From Photobacterium sanctipauli (lineage in GTDB: Bacteria; Pseudomonadota; Gammaproteobacteria; Enterobacterales; Vibrionaceae), in the NCBI RefSeq assembly GCF_003026495.1, contig NZ_PYMA01000003.1, forward strand, positions 434,001 to 498,000: DNA of 64,000 nt, in the 5' to 3' direction. Positions 36,701 through 45,005 of this stretch are shown piece after piece; position 1 is the stretch's first letter; every line of letters begins with the position of its first letter. The notes under the pieces were generated by a model that searched no databases, was not told where the DNA came from, and saw only the letters and a program-made list of their open reading frames with translations. A program made the translations under genes and the position numbers.

Positions 36701-37792
36701 TTAACCGGGAAGGGGAGTTACCTGCCACCACTGAAGCCTGATGCTATTCCGCACTTGTCCCTAGCCCTGCGAGCACCATTTATCCAGTTGGATGACTTCA
36801 AAGCCGGCGACTGGCAACCGTGGGAGCCAGAACAACCGCAAGAACAGGCAACAGCAAAAGAAGGCAACCTAAAGCAGGAAGCGACTACCGACGAAGCAAC
36901 TACCAAAGAAGCAAGCAATAATGAACAGGTTGAGCCTGCACCACAAACGGCGTTGATCAGCCCGGAAGGGCTCGACATGCTCACGGCCAACTTCCAACTG
37001 AATGTCGGCGAGGTTCGTTCCGGCAACGATTGGCTGGGCAGCGGTGAGTTAGACTGGCATTTGAAAGACGGGATTTTCACCCTTGAGCCGCTGCACGTGA
37101 AACTGCCCGGTGGCGATATTAAGCTTGATAGCACCATCAAGGCACAGGGTGAAATGTTCGATATCCAGTTCAATGGCAATATCACCAATTTCGATTACGG
37201 GGTATTGGCCCGCCGCTTGTCGCCAGAAACCGATATGCATGGCCGCCTGAGCACCGAATTCCAGTTGACCAGCTTGGCCAACTCACCCGATACGCTGATG
37301 AATAACGCCAACGGCTTTATTGGCTTTGCGGTTTGGCCGCAGACGTTCGAGGCTGACTTGATTGACCTTTGGGCAGTGAGCCTAACCGACGCCATCTTGC
37401 CGAGCTTCACCAAGGATGATCCGTCGGTGCTCAACTGTGTTGCCGCTGGCCTCGATATCAAGCAAGGGCAAATGCAACAGCGGGATCTGATGCTGGACAC
37501 CACCCGTATTCAGGTCAACGGGCAATTCGATGCAAGTTATGCCGACCGCCAGTTTGGGCTATACCTGCGCCCACAATCGAAGCGAGCACAGATCTTCAGC
37601 CTCCAAACACCGGTGGAAGTGACCGGCAAGTTTGAAGACTTCGACTTCTCGGTACCGTTATCTGCGATATTGGAAACCTCGGTCAGGTTCACCACCAGCC
37701 CGGTCATATCGCCATTGCGCTGGTTGGTTGAAAAACCGATCGCGCCAAATGGAAGCCAACAATGCGAGCTTATATGGCAAGGTAAAGCCTAG
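33773..37792 (+). CDS. AsmA-family inner-membrane-anchored protein
   Basis: 1339 residues. A cytoplasmic Pro/Gln/Thr-rich start is followed by one membrane helix (about 37-58); the rest is periplasmic and rich in beta strands. It has the family entry motif NPYREDISQWLSSSLERDVQIEGDIGLLLSFRPEVNFNGV and the C-terminal AsmA domain (MLTANFQLNVGEVR, VKLPGGDIKLDSTIKAQG, GIFTLEPLHV). AsmA-like proteins form long beta grooves thought to carry phospholipids between membranes; E. coli AsmA is 617 residues, so this is a large member like YhdP or YicH relatives. A Glu/Thr/Ala-rich linker (about 1020-1060) is low complexity. Lipid transport is inferred from the family. Confidence 0.85.
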   Translation: MSQEKKTPTATATHSQPQQPVGKHHRLRKLAKWVGIGLATPIAITTTVLSYGIQVDLNPYREDISQWLSSSLERDVQIEGDIGLLLSFRPEVNFNGVNIANIDAFQWQPMLSSGKLSAKIGVLPLINGTLAVDYLELEDIRLNLGKSHNGEVNWVFGSAQPNASEKTTQPQESGSPLTLALSEHITATNIALVYEDQSEGLYFDWYLNNLTLSQPEDNWQFAAQGSVIGQTYDIRLAGDLEQLINHQQGKLAASGQFAGAELNIDAEIVPPSQGESVADVALNWQNTQPIEALLGLDVKHVAPLNITTQLRASANSLSVKELVIDSPITQGNGYLDITLGEHNTIDGELTIPLIDLRPWLQPEPMPMMRAFSSAPPQQSPLQRALDQWLMKTTTRLDLAVHEIKGLGTPVENLSLSVTGKDGVLAAPMTADIAEVPFRGQAELNATSGLSTLDISLGAKQSPLGEMARWLTGMPYARGNLDYAELLVNTQGTKLSEWLNNSQVALAVDKAIVEWGSEASFSIDQARLSAGINQPFQSDIQGQLMGLPAHIQARAGTLGDILNQRDWQTTLTLDSPALNINAKGLLKQTRWQEGSWFDLTIHGDDASKLSPWLGTQTNISGAINIDGKLNYQQGWVALAMPNLNVMDSQGDINVRWRPDAQRPFLHLDANFAKLDFTQFGQFINDEELPQVEQTVPTQGVNLDVPLLGSEIVIADADLNVQVDTLKWAQQQIDDLTFNGQLRDGRMSPAPFKARYIGSEYSGDLALGINNAAIDAKLNLAVSQPDVGAILSTFDISNDFDIQLQRARLAVALSGSTLLELMEHTSVNAELFGGQASIADSYTGKAMTVKLDNGRFLTGPDTATVLSFHGIAAGQATRFKLDTLSLKQVNDGRDTLPVNLALNIGDMRFDAHSQLALPIDMQNLDMAFEAYTPNLDRFAAFSDIELPPYGPLTLKAQLASNQEGYHLSDLLIQVNESQLTGKGSYLPPLKPDAIPHLSLALRAPFIQLDDFKAGDWQPWEPEQPQEQATAKEGNLKQEATTDEATTKEASNNEQVEPAPQTALISPEGLDMLTANFQLNVGEVRSGNDWLGSGELDWHLKDGIFTLEPLHVKLPGGDIKLDSTIKAQGEMFDIQFNGNITNFDYGVLARRLSPETDMHGRLSTEFQLTSLANSPDTLMNNANGFIGFAVWPQTFEADLIDLWAVSLTDAILPSFTKDDPSVLNCVAAGLDIKQGQMQQRDLMLDTTRIQVNGQFDASYADRQFGLYLRPQSKRAQIFSLQTPVEVTGKFEDFDFSVPLSAILETSVRFTTSPVISPLRWLVEKPIAPNGSQQCELIWQGKA

Positions 37793-37844
37793 CCGGCTTA
37801 TACCAACCGACATAAAGACTTGATCAGTCTTACTGGTTAACACC

Positions 37845-37879
37845 GCAAAAAAGAACAGCCGCAATTGCGGCTGTTCTTA
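37845..37879. terminator. Bidirectional terminator between AsmA gene and the M14 operon
   Basis: A 12-bp perfect stem (AAGAACAGCCGC with GCGGCTGTTCTT) and AATT loop. The minus strand has six T after the stem, so it mainly ends the ATP-grasp/M14 operon. Confidence 0.87.
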
Positions 37880-37901
37880 TCTTTGGCCCAAGCCCGCGTA
37901 A

Positions 37902-40565
37902 TTAATCCCCTTCGCGGTAGCGTTTCTCCACTTCATCTTGTGGTTCAAACTCATCATAAATAACTGACGTCACTTCATCCGAGCTGAACTTGATAGTGGC
38001 AGGTACCGAGTAATTTGGCACATTGTCGTAGCTAAACACCGAATAGAACTTAGGCATATTGGCATTGCCGAAACGATCAAAGGTGTAATCATCCTTGCCC
38101 GCATACAGCTTCACGCCATCAAACGGCGAGCGTGGCGGGTGGAAACTATTGCGCACCACATACGTCCCCACCCAGTCACTGTTGTCCGGGTTATCCCAAG
38201 TCAATTTCACCAACCCGCCTTCAAGGGATACGTTAAGGTTCTCAGGTTTATCAAGCGGTTGCTTACGCCGTTCAATGTACTCAACCACCAGCTGCGGCGA
38301 GATCTCGCCCTCCCCAACACCGCTCTTCCACTCGACCACGGCATCTTGTTGGCGGGAAGCAGAGGTTGCCCTGATCACCAAATTTACCGGCTTGCCTTGA
38401 TCATGCAAATCTTCCAAAGTCTGGCGGGCCGAGCTATCAAACATGAACGTCTGGCGCGGCGACTTAGCCAACTCCTGGCTACTGACTTCATAGCCAAGAA
38501 ACTCTATTCGCTCACCGCCACGAATACTATCGAGATCCGGCGCTTCGGTATCTATCATCTCTACCGTGAATCGCATTGGCTGGGCGATCTTATGCAGGGC
38601 CTCGCACTCCAAGACAAAATACGCATCGGTGATCACGATATCCGTCTGCTCGGAAAGCGTAGGTAGGGTAAAACCGACATGGCCCAAAATCCGCCTGCCC
38701 GATGAGTCAAAACCACTGTGCAACACATTGGCAGTCATGCCTTCCGTGCTCACGGTATGACAAGCCGTGGCACCAAACGCCATTTGATAAGGGCGGCGAT
38801 GGTAAATCAAATCGAGGCTGGGGCGATAATGGATACCGCCACCAAAGCGACCGTAGCCAATATCAAACTGCATCATTTGCGAATCATTACCCGGCGGCAG
38901 CGTATCCGGCCCTTGTAGCCGGAGCAGCAAGCGCCCCTTCTCGAGCTGAGCTTGGATCATTTGCTTTTCAACCGCACTGAAATGCCAACTCTTCCAAATA
39001 CCTTGGGTAAGCTGATCCGAATCGATGGCATCGCCTAGCGTCTGCAACGGCACGGCCTGTTGGATCTGGTCAAAGTTGGTGATATCACTGATATCATCGG
39101 GGTTGAGGATAGAGACCGACCACTCACCGTAGTTTTCGATTTTTGCCCCTACCCGATTCATCGGATACAAGGAAAATACCGCATCCTTGATCATGGCGTC
39201 CGCAGGAAGGCGGCTCACATCATAGTCAATCACCCCATAGCAAACGCCTTTGGTTTTATTAACACCGATAAACAAGGAGTTATGGCCAAAGTGATCGGCA
39301 TTGTTTGGCTTGGTAAACTCGCCAACATAGCCGATTTTCTCTACCGCGGGGAATAAGGTATAGGCAAACTCGTCTTTCTCTAACGCGGTTTTAATCCGGA
39401 TTTCAGGTGCAAATGGCGACTTGATCCGGTTAACCCGATTCACTTTTCTTAAGTTATAGAAGTAACGTTTTCCCGATTTTAGCTGCTTATCGCTGTATTG
39501 ATTTTGCGAGGTAATAGCGATGAGGTTATCGCGAGTACAGGGATCTTTGGGGGACTCATTACGATAGACTTGGTAATAGCAACCTTCATCTTCCGAGTTA
39601 TGATCCCACACCAAGTCAACCCGGTTGGCCGATACCGCACTGACCGTAAAATTCTCCGGCCGCTTGGGCGCCAAGTCTGAATAGTTGATTGCACTGCCCA
39701 ATGCATACAGCAAGGCGGGAATATTCTCATCCACGCTTTGGGACATATTAATCAAGTAGTCGGGAATGTTTCGGCTCCCCACTTCCACCACCGAAGAGAG
39801 AATACCGCGATCATAGTAATACTCACGGCCACTGCCGTGGATCAGGTTCGCTGGCGGCTTGCCACGGTGGATACCATACTGGCGCTTGGTCACCTTGTGG
39901 ATCTCTCGCGCCATATTGGCACAGAGGATATTGAGATCCGTGCCTTCGATTTCCGCTTCATGGTTGAACTTGTGCGCCGGGAAAAACACATTGCCCTGCG
40001 AGTGGTAATCCAACGCGATACGGATATTATCGTGGGCTTCAACAAACTGCTTTATCGCTTGGGTTTCCGGCTCCGAGAAAGCCGCCGGGCCACCGTAAAT
40101 ATTCGATTGCGTGTTCGTTGAATGGCGGAAGTTAACCCCGAAGTTGCGGTTTAAATCCACCCCAAAGCTACCGTCACCATTATCACGCCGGTTCTTGCGC
40201 CAGAACGAGAAATGGTTACGCGAATACTCGAAACCATCAGGGTTCAAGCATGGCACCATATACAGGGTGTTACGGGTCAGTGCCTCGACCACATCCGGGT
40301 TGCTTGGGTAGTTATCAAGCAGGTATTGAATAAAGTTCACCGCCAACTCTATACCAATCCACTCACGGGCATGGATAGTGCCGGTATACAGCAGCGCCGG
40401 TTTCAAATCAGCATAAGCGACGTCCTGCGATACAGTGACCATCATGATCGGCCGCCCCTCATGGGTTTCGCCGATACTTTGCAACCGGATCAAATCCGGA
40501 TACTTAGCCATCGCCTCGGTCAGAAAATCAATCGTATCCTGATAGGATAAATATTGTGTTTTCAT
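37902..40565 (-). CDS. M14 zinc carboxypeptidase with FN3 and beta-sandwich modules
   Basis: 887 residues. The M14 catalytic domain (about 1-295) is complete: zinc ligands His65 and Glu68 in TIHAREW, LNPDGFEYSR (about 107), DLNRNFG with the substrate-binding Asn-Arg (about 139-140), third ligand His188 in DYHSQGN, and the catalytic Glu near 261 in VVEVG. Two FN3-like domains (about 303-395 and 788-865) flank two DNRLRE-like beta-sandwich regions (about 405-595 and 600-780). Such modules are usual in secreted enzymes, yet no signal peptide is present. M14 enzymes remove C-terminal amino acids or cut gamma-glutamyl/mDAP bonds. It is the last gene of a three-gene unit, 13 bp after the second ATP-grasp gene, so its substrate may be the product of those ligases. 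Confidence 0.88.
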   Translation of the reverse strand: MKTQYLSYQDTIDFLTEAMAKYPDLIRLQSIGETHEGRPIMMVTVSQDVAYADLKPALLYTGTIHAREWIGIELAVNFIQYLLDNYPSNPDVVEALTRNTLYMVPCLNPDGFEYSRNHFSFWRKNRRDNGDGSFGVDLNRNFGVNFRHSTNTQSNIYGGPAAFSEPETQAIKQFVEAHDNIRIALDYHSQGNVFFPAHKFNHEAEIEGTDLNILCANMAREIHKVTKRQYGIHRGKPPANLIHGSGREYYYDRGILSSVVEVGSRNIPDYLINMSQSVDENIPALLYALGSAINYSDLAPKRPENFTVSAVSANRVDLVWDHNSEDEGCYYQVYRNESPKDPCTRDNLIAITSQNQYSDKQLKSGKRYFYNLRKVNRVNRIKSPFAPEIRIKTALEKDEFAYTLFPAVEKIGYVGEFTKPNNADHFGHNSLFIGVNKTKGVCYGVIDYDVSRLPADAMIKDAVFSLYPMNRVGAKIENYGEWSVSILNPDDISDITNFDQIQQAVPLQTLGDAIDSDQLTQGIWKSWHFSAVEKQMIQAQLEKGRLLLRLQGPDTLPPGNDSQMMQFDIGYGRFGGGIHYRPSLDLIYHRRPYQMAFGATACHTVSTEGMTANVLHSGFDSSGRRILGHVGFTLPTLSEQTDIVITDAYFVLECEALHKIAQPMRFTVEMIDTEAPDLDSIRGGERIEFLGYEVSSQELAKSPRQTFMFDSSARQTLEDLHDQGKPVNLVIRATSASRQQDAVVEWKSGVGEGEISPQLVVEYIERRKQPLDKPENLNVSLEGGLVKLTWDNPDNSDWVGTYVVRNSFHPPRSPFDGVKLYAGKDDYTFDRFGNANMPKFYSVFSYDNVPNYSVPATIKFSSDEVTSVIYDEFEPQDEVEKRYREGD

Positions 40566-40578
40566 CGTTATGCCTCAA

Positions 40579-42027
40579 TTATGCTTCAACAGCCTGCATG
40601 TCATGCCAATGCTTAAGAATAGCGTCTAGCTTTTTCTGCTTGAGGTTGCGAAATTGCAGTAAACGCTCTGGCTGCTGGTTTAGCACCTGCACGGTCCCAT
40701 CGGCGCCAAGGGTGTCGACCACATCATAGGCCAATGCCTTGCCGATGCCTTTCACTTCAAGAAAAAACGCGATCAACTCGTGATGGCTTAAAGAATGACT
40801 CTCAGCAACACAAGCCACCTCGGCTTCACTTGCTTCAGCCAGCTGCATGGGCAAGTCCTCTATACCGGTGTCAATCAACACTGCCTCTTTGGTCAATTCA
40901 AGATCGGAAATACCCTTATCCTGGGCAGCCAAATCCTGAGGGTGACGGATCACCGCTCTCGGATTTAAATCTTGGAAATTCCATGCTTCGCTTGGCCATT
41001 CCTCCCTTGGCTGGTAGTCGGTTTTCAGCAAGGCATATGGCGCGTCATGCGGGGCATATTCGCCGGTGTCAGTCGAATAGTCCAGCCTGCCGAAGCTAAT
41101 ATGGCGCAAGGTTCGTAGTAGGGACGAATCAATTTTACCCAGCTCCTCCCAGTTTTTATGGGCAAAGAACGGCTGGCGGAAATCTTGCGGCGCCAATAGC
41201 CACATCAGGTACTGGCCTATCCAATCACGGATATACGGGAAAGCGGCAAAGGCCGTGGCACATTCCAAGATGGTGTACTCGTCATCCATACTGACTGCAA
41301 TATCACACGCCCAGTACTCCGCTTTGGCCGCCTTCGACGCATTAACGGCAAGCTCAAGCACCTGCTCCGGCACATTCTGGTAATCCATGCTGCCGCCCTG
41401 GCTCGTGTTGGTCAGCCACTCCCCTTCCGGAGGTCGGCGCCAAAAGGCACAAATCGGTTGGTGGCCAACAAGCATCACGCGAATGTCTGCCTTCATCGGC
41501 ACGAAATCTTGGATATAGGCAGGGTAATAGCGTTTTTCAGAAAATAGCCTTAACGCCTCTTGTGCTGAGTCCACCTTGTGGACGAAATAACCGCCGTAGT
41601 TTGACGGGCCATAGGAGCGTTTGACGATTTTGGGGTAATCCGTTGCAGTTAAAAATGCCAGCGCTTCATCGACTTCATAAAAGATCCGGGTCTTGGGAAT
41701 AGGCAGCTGGTACTTCTCGCAAAAATGGGTCACGTTCTCTTTCGACTTATTACTGAACTGGGTGTCAAGCGAAGGCAAGAAACGCACCTCTGGCAACTCA
41801 CGGGCGATTTCGCGAAAAGTCTCATAGGCTGTCGCAGGAATATTACCGATCAGCACATCGATGTTCTTGCGCTTCACTTCATTGATGAAGCGCTGCTTAT
41901 CATTGCCCCAGTGATAAATCACTTGTTCGATCTTGTCCGGCCATCCCTTGAAGTTGGAGCGATTGAAAAAGCGAAGAACATGATCAAGGTAAAGCAAGCC
42001 GATTTTAGGACGGGTAACGGTGTTCAT
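40579..42027 (-). CDS. ATP-grasp ligase-like protein with C-terminal helix-hairpin-helix domain
   Basis: 482 residues. An N-terminal pre-ATP-grasp Rossmann part (about 1-85) precedes an ATP-grasp region (about 86-275) with FSNKSKENVTHFCEKYQLPIP, PKIVKRSYG (ATP-binding Lys about 136), YIQDFVPMKADIRVMLVG and WACDIAVS. The second metal-ligand motif, normally ExN, reads ECA (255-257), so the conserved Asn is missing. Residues about 412-478 resemble tandem helix-hairpin-helix motifs (VKGIGKALAYDVVDTLG, then RNLKQKKLDAILKHW), a nucleic-acid-binding fold rarely joined to ATP-grasp. It overlaps the first ATP-grasp gene by 4 bases. A carboxylate-amine ligase, a regulatory partner of the first ligase, or a non-catalytic binding protein are all possible. 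Confidence 0.8.
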   Translation of the reverse strand: MNTVTRPKIGLLYLDHVLRFFNRSNFKGWPDKIEQVIYHWGNDKQRFINEVKRKNIDVLIGNIPATAYETFREIARELPEVRFLPSLDTQFSNKSKENVTHFCEKYQLPIPKTRIFYEVDEALAFLTATDYPKIVKRSYGPSNYGGYFVHKVDSAQEALRLFSEKRYYPAYIQDFVPMKADIRVMLVGHQPICAFWRRPPEGEWLTNTSQGGSMDYQNVPEQVLELAVNASKAAKAEYWACDIAVSMDDEYTILECATAFAAFPYIRDWIGQYLMWLLAPQDFRQPFFAHKNWEELGKIDSSLLRTLRHISFGRLDYSTDTGEYAPHDAPYALLKTDYQPREEWPSEAWNFQDLNPRAVIRHPQDLAAQDKGISDLELTKEAVLIDTGIEDLPMQLAEASEAEVACVAESHSLSHHELIAFFLEVKGIGKALAYDVVDTLGADGTVQVLNQQPERLLQFRNLKQKKLDAILKHWHDMQAVEA

Positions 42028-43100
42028 ACAGCGGTTTCCTTAGCGTGTAGTACAGGGGCAATGTTGGCGTTGTGATAACTGGCGGCGATTTCCGCCGGTA
42101 ACTCGACTGGCGATGGGGTCTGGGCAATAGAGTGCGCCGCGGGTTGGGCATGGGCTTGAGTGGTTGAATGCCTCACCACCTGAGCATGTCCAGCCGCCTG
42201 ATTGACGGTGCGATCAATCAAATCGACTAGGTATTCAATTTTGGTGTCATTAAAGTCGAGGCCAAACGCCTCTTGATCCGGTGTCGCAAAGGCTGGGATA
42301 CCATTGACCTCAATCACCACATACTGCTGGTGTTCAATGTCATAGATAATATCGACCCCGGCCACTTCGAGACCGGTCACTTTCGCAGCCCTCAGCGCAA
42401 GATCCACCACCTCAGGCACGGGTTCACGCTTTATCACACTACCGCCACTGGTAACATTGGTCTTCCAACTGCCCGGGGCTGCTTTTCGTCCATAGCAAGC
42501 AACAAACTTGCCATCGACAATATCGACCCGGTAATCGGTAAAATCATTTTCAATTACCCGCTCCAGATAAAACTGTGGCGCCGATTGCTGAGCGATATAT
42601 GGCATCAACAAGTCCAAGTCACGTTCGCTTTCGAGCTTGATGATCCCGTTACCACCCCAACCGTCTACCGGCTTGCAAATGGCTTTGCCCTGCCAAAAGC
42701 GCATATGATCCTTGAGTTGTTCGATGTTGTGCTTGTTGCACACGATATAGTCAGTGGTCGGGATCCCGTGGACCTTCAGCTTATGAGCTGTCAGGTACTT
42801 ATCTTCGGTTAAAGCAAACGAGTCATAGTTGTTGATCATCGGCATCATGCTATTAAGCACCTGATACAGATACACCTGATATGGGGTTTGCTGGCCAGCG
42901 TTATACGAAAAGAACAGGTCGAGTTCGTCTAGCATGTGTCCGTTACAAAAGATGCTGCCATCGTAGGCCGACGCCTGAGCCAAGTTCAGGCCCGTGATCG
43001 CCTCTATTTCCCTCTCCTGCAACTGCGCAACCATTTTGCGCTCGATTTCCTTGCCTCCACAGTTCTCATACATCCATAAACCGACCCGGTGGTTTGCCAT
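42024..43100 (-). CDS. RimK-like ATP-grasp carboxylate-amine ligase
   Basis: 358 residues from the ATG at 43100 (AAGGAG 7 bases ahead). It resembles the RimK/LysX/MptN group, which form amide bonds with glutamate or other amino acids: EDKYLTAHKLKVHGIPTTDYIVC, AICKPVDGWGGNGIIKLES (ATP loop, about 141-158), FYLERVIENDFTDYRVDIVDG, AGVDIIYD (Asp about 250) and VVIEVNGIPAF with intact metal ligands Glu264 and Asn266. After about residue 300 comes a low-complexity tail rich in His, Ala and Gln. It is the first gene of the ligase-ligase-M14 operon and is divergent from an M20 carboxypeptidase. The amino acid and acceptor are unknown; glutamate is favoured by the family and by the M20 neighbour. Confidence 0.85.
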   Translation of the reverse strand: MANHRVGLWMYENCGGKEIERKMVAQLQEREIEAITGLNLAQASAYDGSIFCNGHMLDELDLFFSYNAGQQTPYQVYLYQVLNSMMPMINNYDSFALTEDKYLTAHKLKVHGIPTTDYIVCNKHNIEQLKDHMRFWQGKAICKPVDGWGGNGIIKLESERDLDLLMPYIAQQSAPQFYLERVIENDFTDYRVDIVDGKFVACYGRKAAPGSWKTNVTSGGSVIKREPVPEVVDLALRAAKVTGLEVAGVDIIYDIEHQQYVVIEVNGIPAFATPDQEAFGLDFNDTKIEYLVDLIDRTVNQAAGHAQVVRHSTTQAHAQPAAHSIAQTPSPVELPAEIAASYHNANIAPVLHAKETAV

Positions 43101-43281
43101 GTGCGACTCCTTAATTGCGAGCAGATCAAATATATGCCAATCCGGCATTGTTAATAAAAATGACACGGTAGTAATATAGTTTTACATCATAATGTTGCAT
43201 ATCTACTGCAACAGTGAGCTATGTGGAAAATTCTTATCAACAATGGCAGCGAAAGCGCAAAGCTGTGCAAGGAATCAAATT
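43101..43281. promoter_or_regulatory. Divergent promoter region of the ligase/carboxypeptidase locus
   Basis: 181 bp between two opposed starts. It must carry promoters for both the ATP-grasp operon and the M20 gene. No dyad operator is obvious by eye, and no regulator gene is adjacent. Confidence 0.55.
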
Positions 43282-44388
43282 ATGGCCTGTATTGATTTCA
43301 CTGATTTAAAATCGATGATCGAAATAAACTCCTGCACCAACAATAAAAATGGAGTGGATGAATACGGTAATCTAATGAAAAGCTGGTTAGAGCCACTAGG
43401 CTTTAACACCGAAGTTTTTGAGCGAGATCAGGTTGGAAACCACCTGTTATGCCTCAGCCATTGCCAACCTGATCAACCTCGCCTGTTGCTGATGGGGCAT
43501 CTCGATACAGTATTCCCTCAAGGCACATTCGAGCACTACAGCGAAGACGATAAATGGGTTTACGGGCCAGGAGCCTGTGATATGAAAGGGGGAAACTTTG
43601 TTGCCTTATCCGCACTAAGAAACGTGTTTGCCGAACAAGGTAAAATTGGCAATATTGATCTTTGGCTGGTCAGCGATGAAGAAACAGGCAGCGATGACAG
43701 CAAGTTCATCACCAAGCATTTAGCCGCCAACTATACCGCCTGCCTCGACTTCGAAGCTGCCGGTGCCGATCACGAAGTGGTTGATGGCCGTAAGGGTGTG
43801 GCCACTTACTGTATCGATTTTAGCGGCGTTGCCGCCCATGCAGGCAACAACTACCACCTAGGCAAAAATGCCAACCTTGCCGCCGCCAAGACACTCATTG
43901 CCCTCACCGAGCTGACAGATCTTAACCAAGGCACAACGATCAACGTCGGCAAAATGCATGGTGGCACCAGCACCAATACCATCTCACCCAATGCCCAACT
44001 CATGGTCGAAGCACGCTTCACCCAAACGGCTGAACAACAACGGGTATTAAAACTCATCCCTGCGCTCATCCACCAGCATGGTATCGAAGGCGTCACGGCG
44101 AAACTCAGTGGCGGCCTTCAACGTGATGTCATGACCCCAACGGCAGAACAACAGCAGTTAGTAAAACAGTTAAGCGCACTCATTGGCTACCCTCTCAAAA
44201 CCGAGCAGCGTGGTGGCGTCAGCGATGCCAACGTGACATCAGGTGTCGGATTACCGACGCTTGACGGTTTTGGCCCATATGGCGATGGCGACCATACCGT
44301 GAACGAAAGGGCAAGCAAAGCCAGCTTTGAAAGACGAATCACTGAAGTCACGGCGATACTTCGCCACTTTAATCATTGTGCCGAATAA
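43282..44388 (+). CDS. M20 family carboxypeptidase, glutamate carboxypeptidase-like
   Basis: 368 residues from the ATG at 43282 (AAGGA ahead); the frame extends 30 codons further without support. The full di-zinc set is visible: MGHLDTV (His73, Asp75), GPGACDMKGG (bridging Asp100), SDEETGS (catalytic Glu133 and ligand Glu134), DFEAAG (Glu158) and GDGDHTVNE (final His). A dimerisation domain sits between about 172 and 285. The closest family type is carboxypeptidase G2, which removes C-terminal glutamate from folates and peptides. No signal peptide, so cytoplasmic, as are the ligases opposite. It is divergent from them, suggesting an eraser role for a glutamyl-type tail; that is inference. Confidence 0.88.
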   Translation: MACIDFTDLKSMIEINSCTNNKNGVDEYGNLMKSWLEPLGFNTEVFERDQVGNHLLCLSHCQPDQPRLLLMGHLDTVFPQGTFEHYSEDDKWVYGPGACDMKGGNFVALSALRNVFAEQGKIGNIDLWLVSDEETGSDDSKFITKHLAANYTACLDFEAAGADHEVVDGRKGVATYCIDFSGVAAHAGNNYHLGKNANLAAAKTLIALTELTDLNQGTTINVGKMHGGTSTNTISPNAQLMVEARFTQTAEQQRVLKLIPALIHQHGIEGVTAKLSGGLQRDVMTPTAEQQQLVKQLSALIGYPLKTEQRGGVSDANVTSGVGLPTLDGFGPYGDGDHTVNERASKASFERRITEVTAILRHFNHCAE

Positions 44389-45005
44389 ATTTGTTCGATA
44401 AGAATATAAATAATACTTTGGGATTACACGGCCAGCTTTAGCAATAGAGCTGGTTAATTAATTTCCAATAGTTTACCTGTGAAATAAATATATTAGCTAT
44501 TAATAACAGTTAATTAATCAAGAGCATTAAATTTACTTTCTATAATAACAAACGAAAATCATCACTGCGCATTCGCACCTACAAATATTAATATTACTTT
44601 TACATATGATAATCATATCAATATAGGTAGTCACCGGACCGTAGCGCCACCATTCCCCAAAAGCATAACAAACACAACATCGATGAATACAATATAAAAC
44701 TAACTGCATAATAAGAGATGGCTTCACTGGGTTTATTTATCGCCAAAAAGAATAATATAACCTGAAATGTACCGATACTAACCGCAAGGCTCGACATTGA
44801 TATAGATTCACCCAAAGTGAATTTTCATTCATGCGATACCATTACTAAAAAACCATTTCATTTATTCCATGAACCGTAAAACAACATAATTAAAATATAT
44901 GTTCTTATAACTCTATGTTTGTATATCAAAATAAAATAGCTCATAATACGCTGCTTATTTGATGGGCTCACTTAATAGATCTTTCCCCTTTAAGGTGTAT
45001 AGGTA
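44389..45005. other. AT-rich gap of about 620 bp
   Basis: Markedly AT-rich compared with its neighbours and mostly non-coding. One minus-strand frame of interest lies within it (listed separately). It should hold the promoter of the GGDEF gene; GTGTATAGG just ahead of 45006 gives a weak ribosome site. Confidence 0.5.
44618..44797 (-). CDS. Possible small two-helix membrane protein
   Basis: 59 residues from an ATG at 44797 (a TTG at 44815 is also possible). It would contain two hydrophobic helices, SIGTFQVILFFLAI and FILYSSMLCLLCFWGMVAL. The ribosome site is weak and I know no relative. It could equally be a remnant of a larger membrane protein or a chance frame in AT-rich DNA. Confidence 0.25.
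   Translation of the reverse strand: MSSLAVSIGTFQVILFFLAINKPSEAISYYAVSFILYSSMLCLLCFWGMVALRSGDYLY

Noticed and set aside
33773-37792. Antisense frames of 60-156 codons opposite the AsmA gene
   Set aside because: All lack start signals and recognisable folds; the plus-strand frame is continuous over 1339 codons.
44533-44727. Cys-rich minus-strand frame in the AT-rich gap
   Set aside because: No ribosome site, overlaps another frame with a more protein-like hydrophobic pattern, and the Cys have no ordered spacing.
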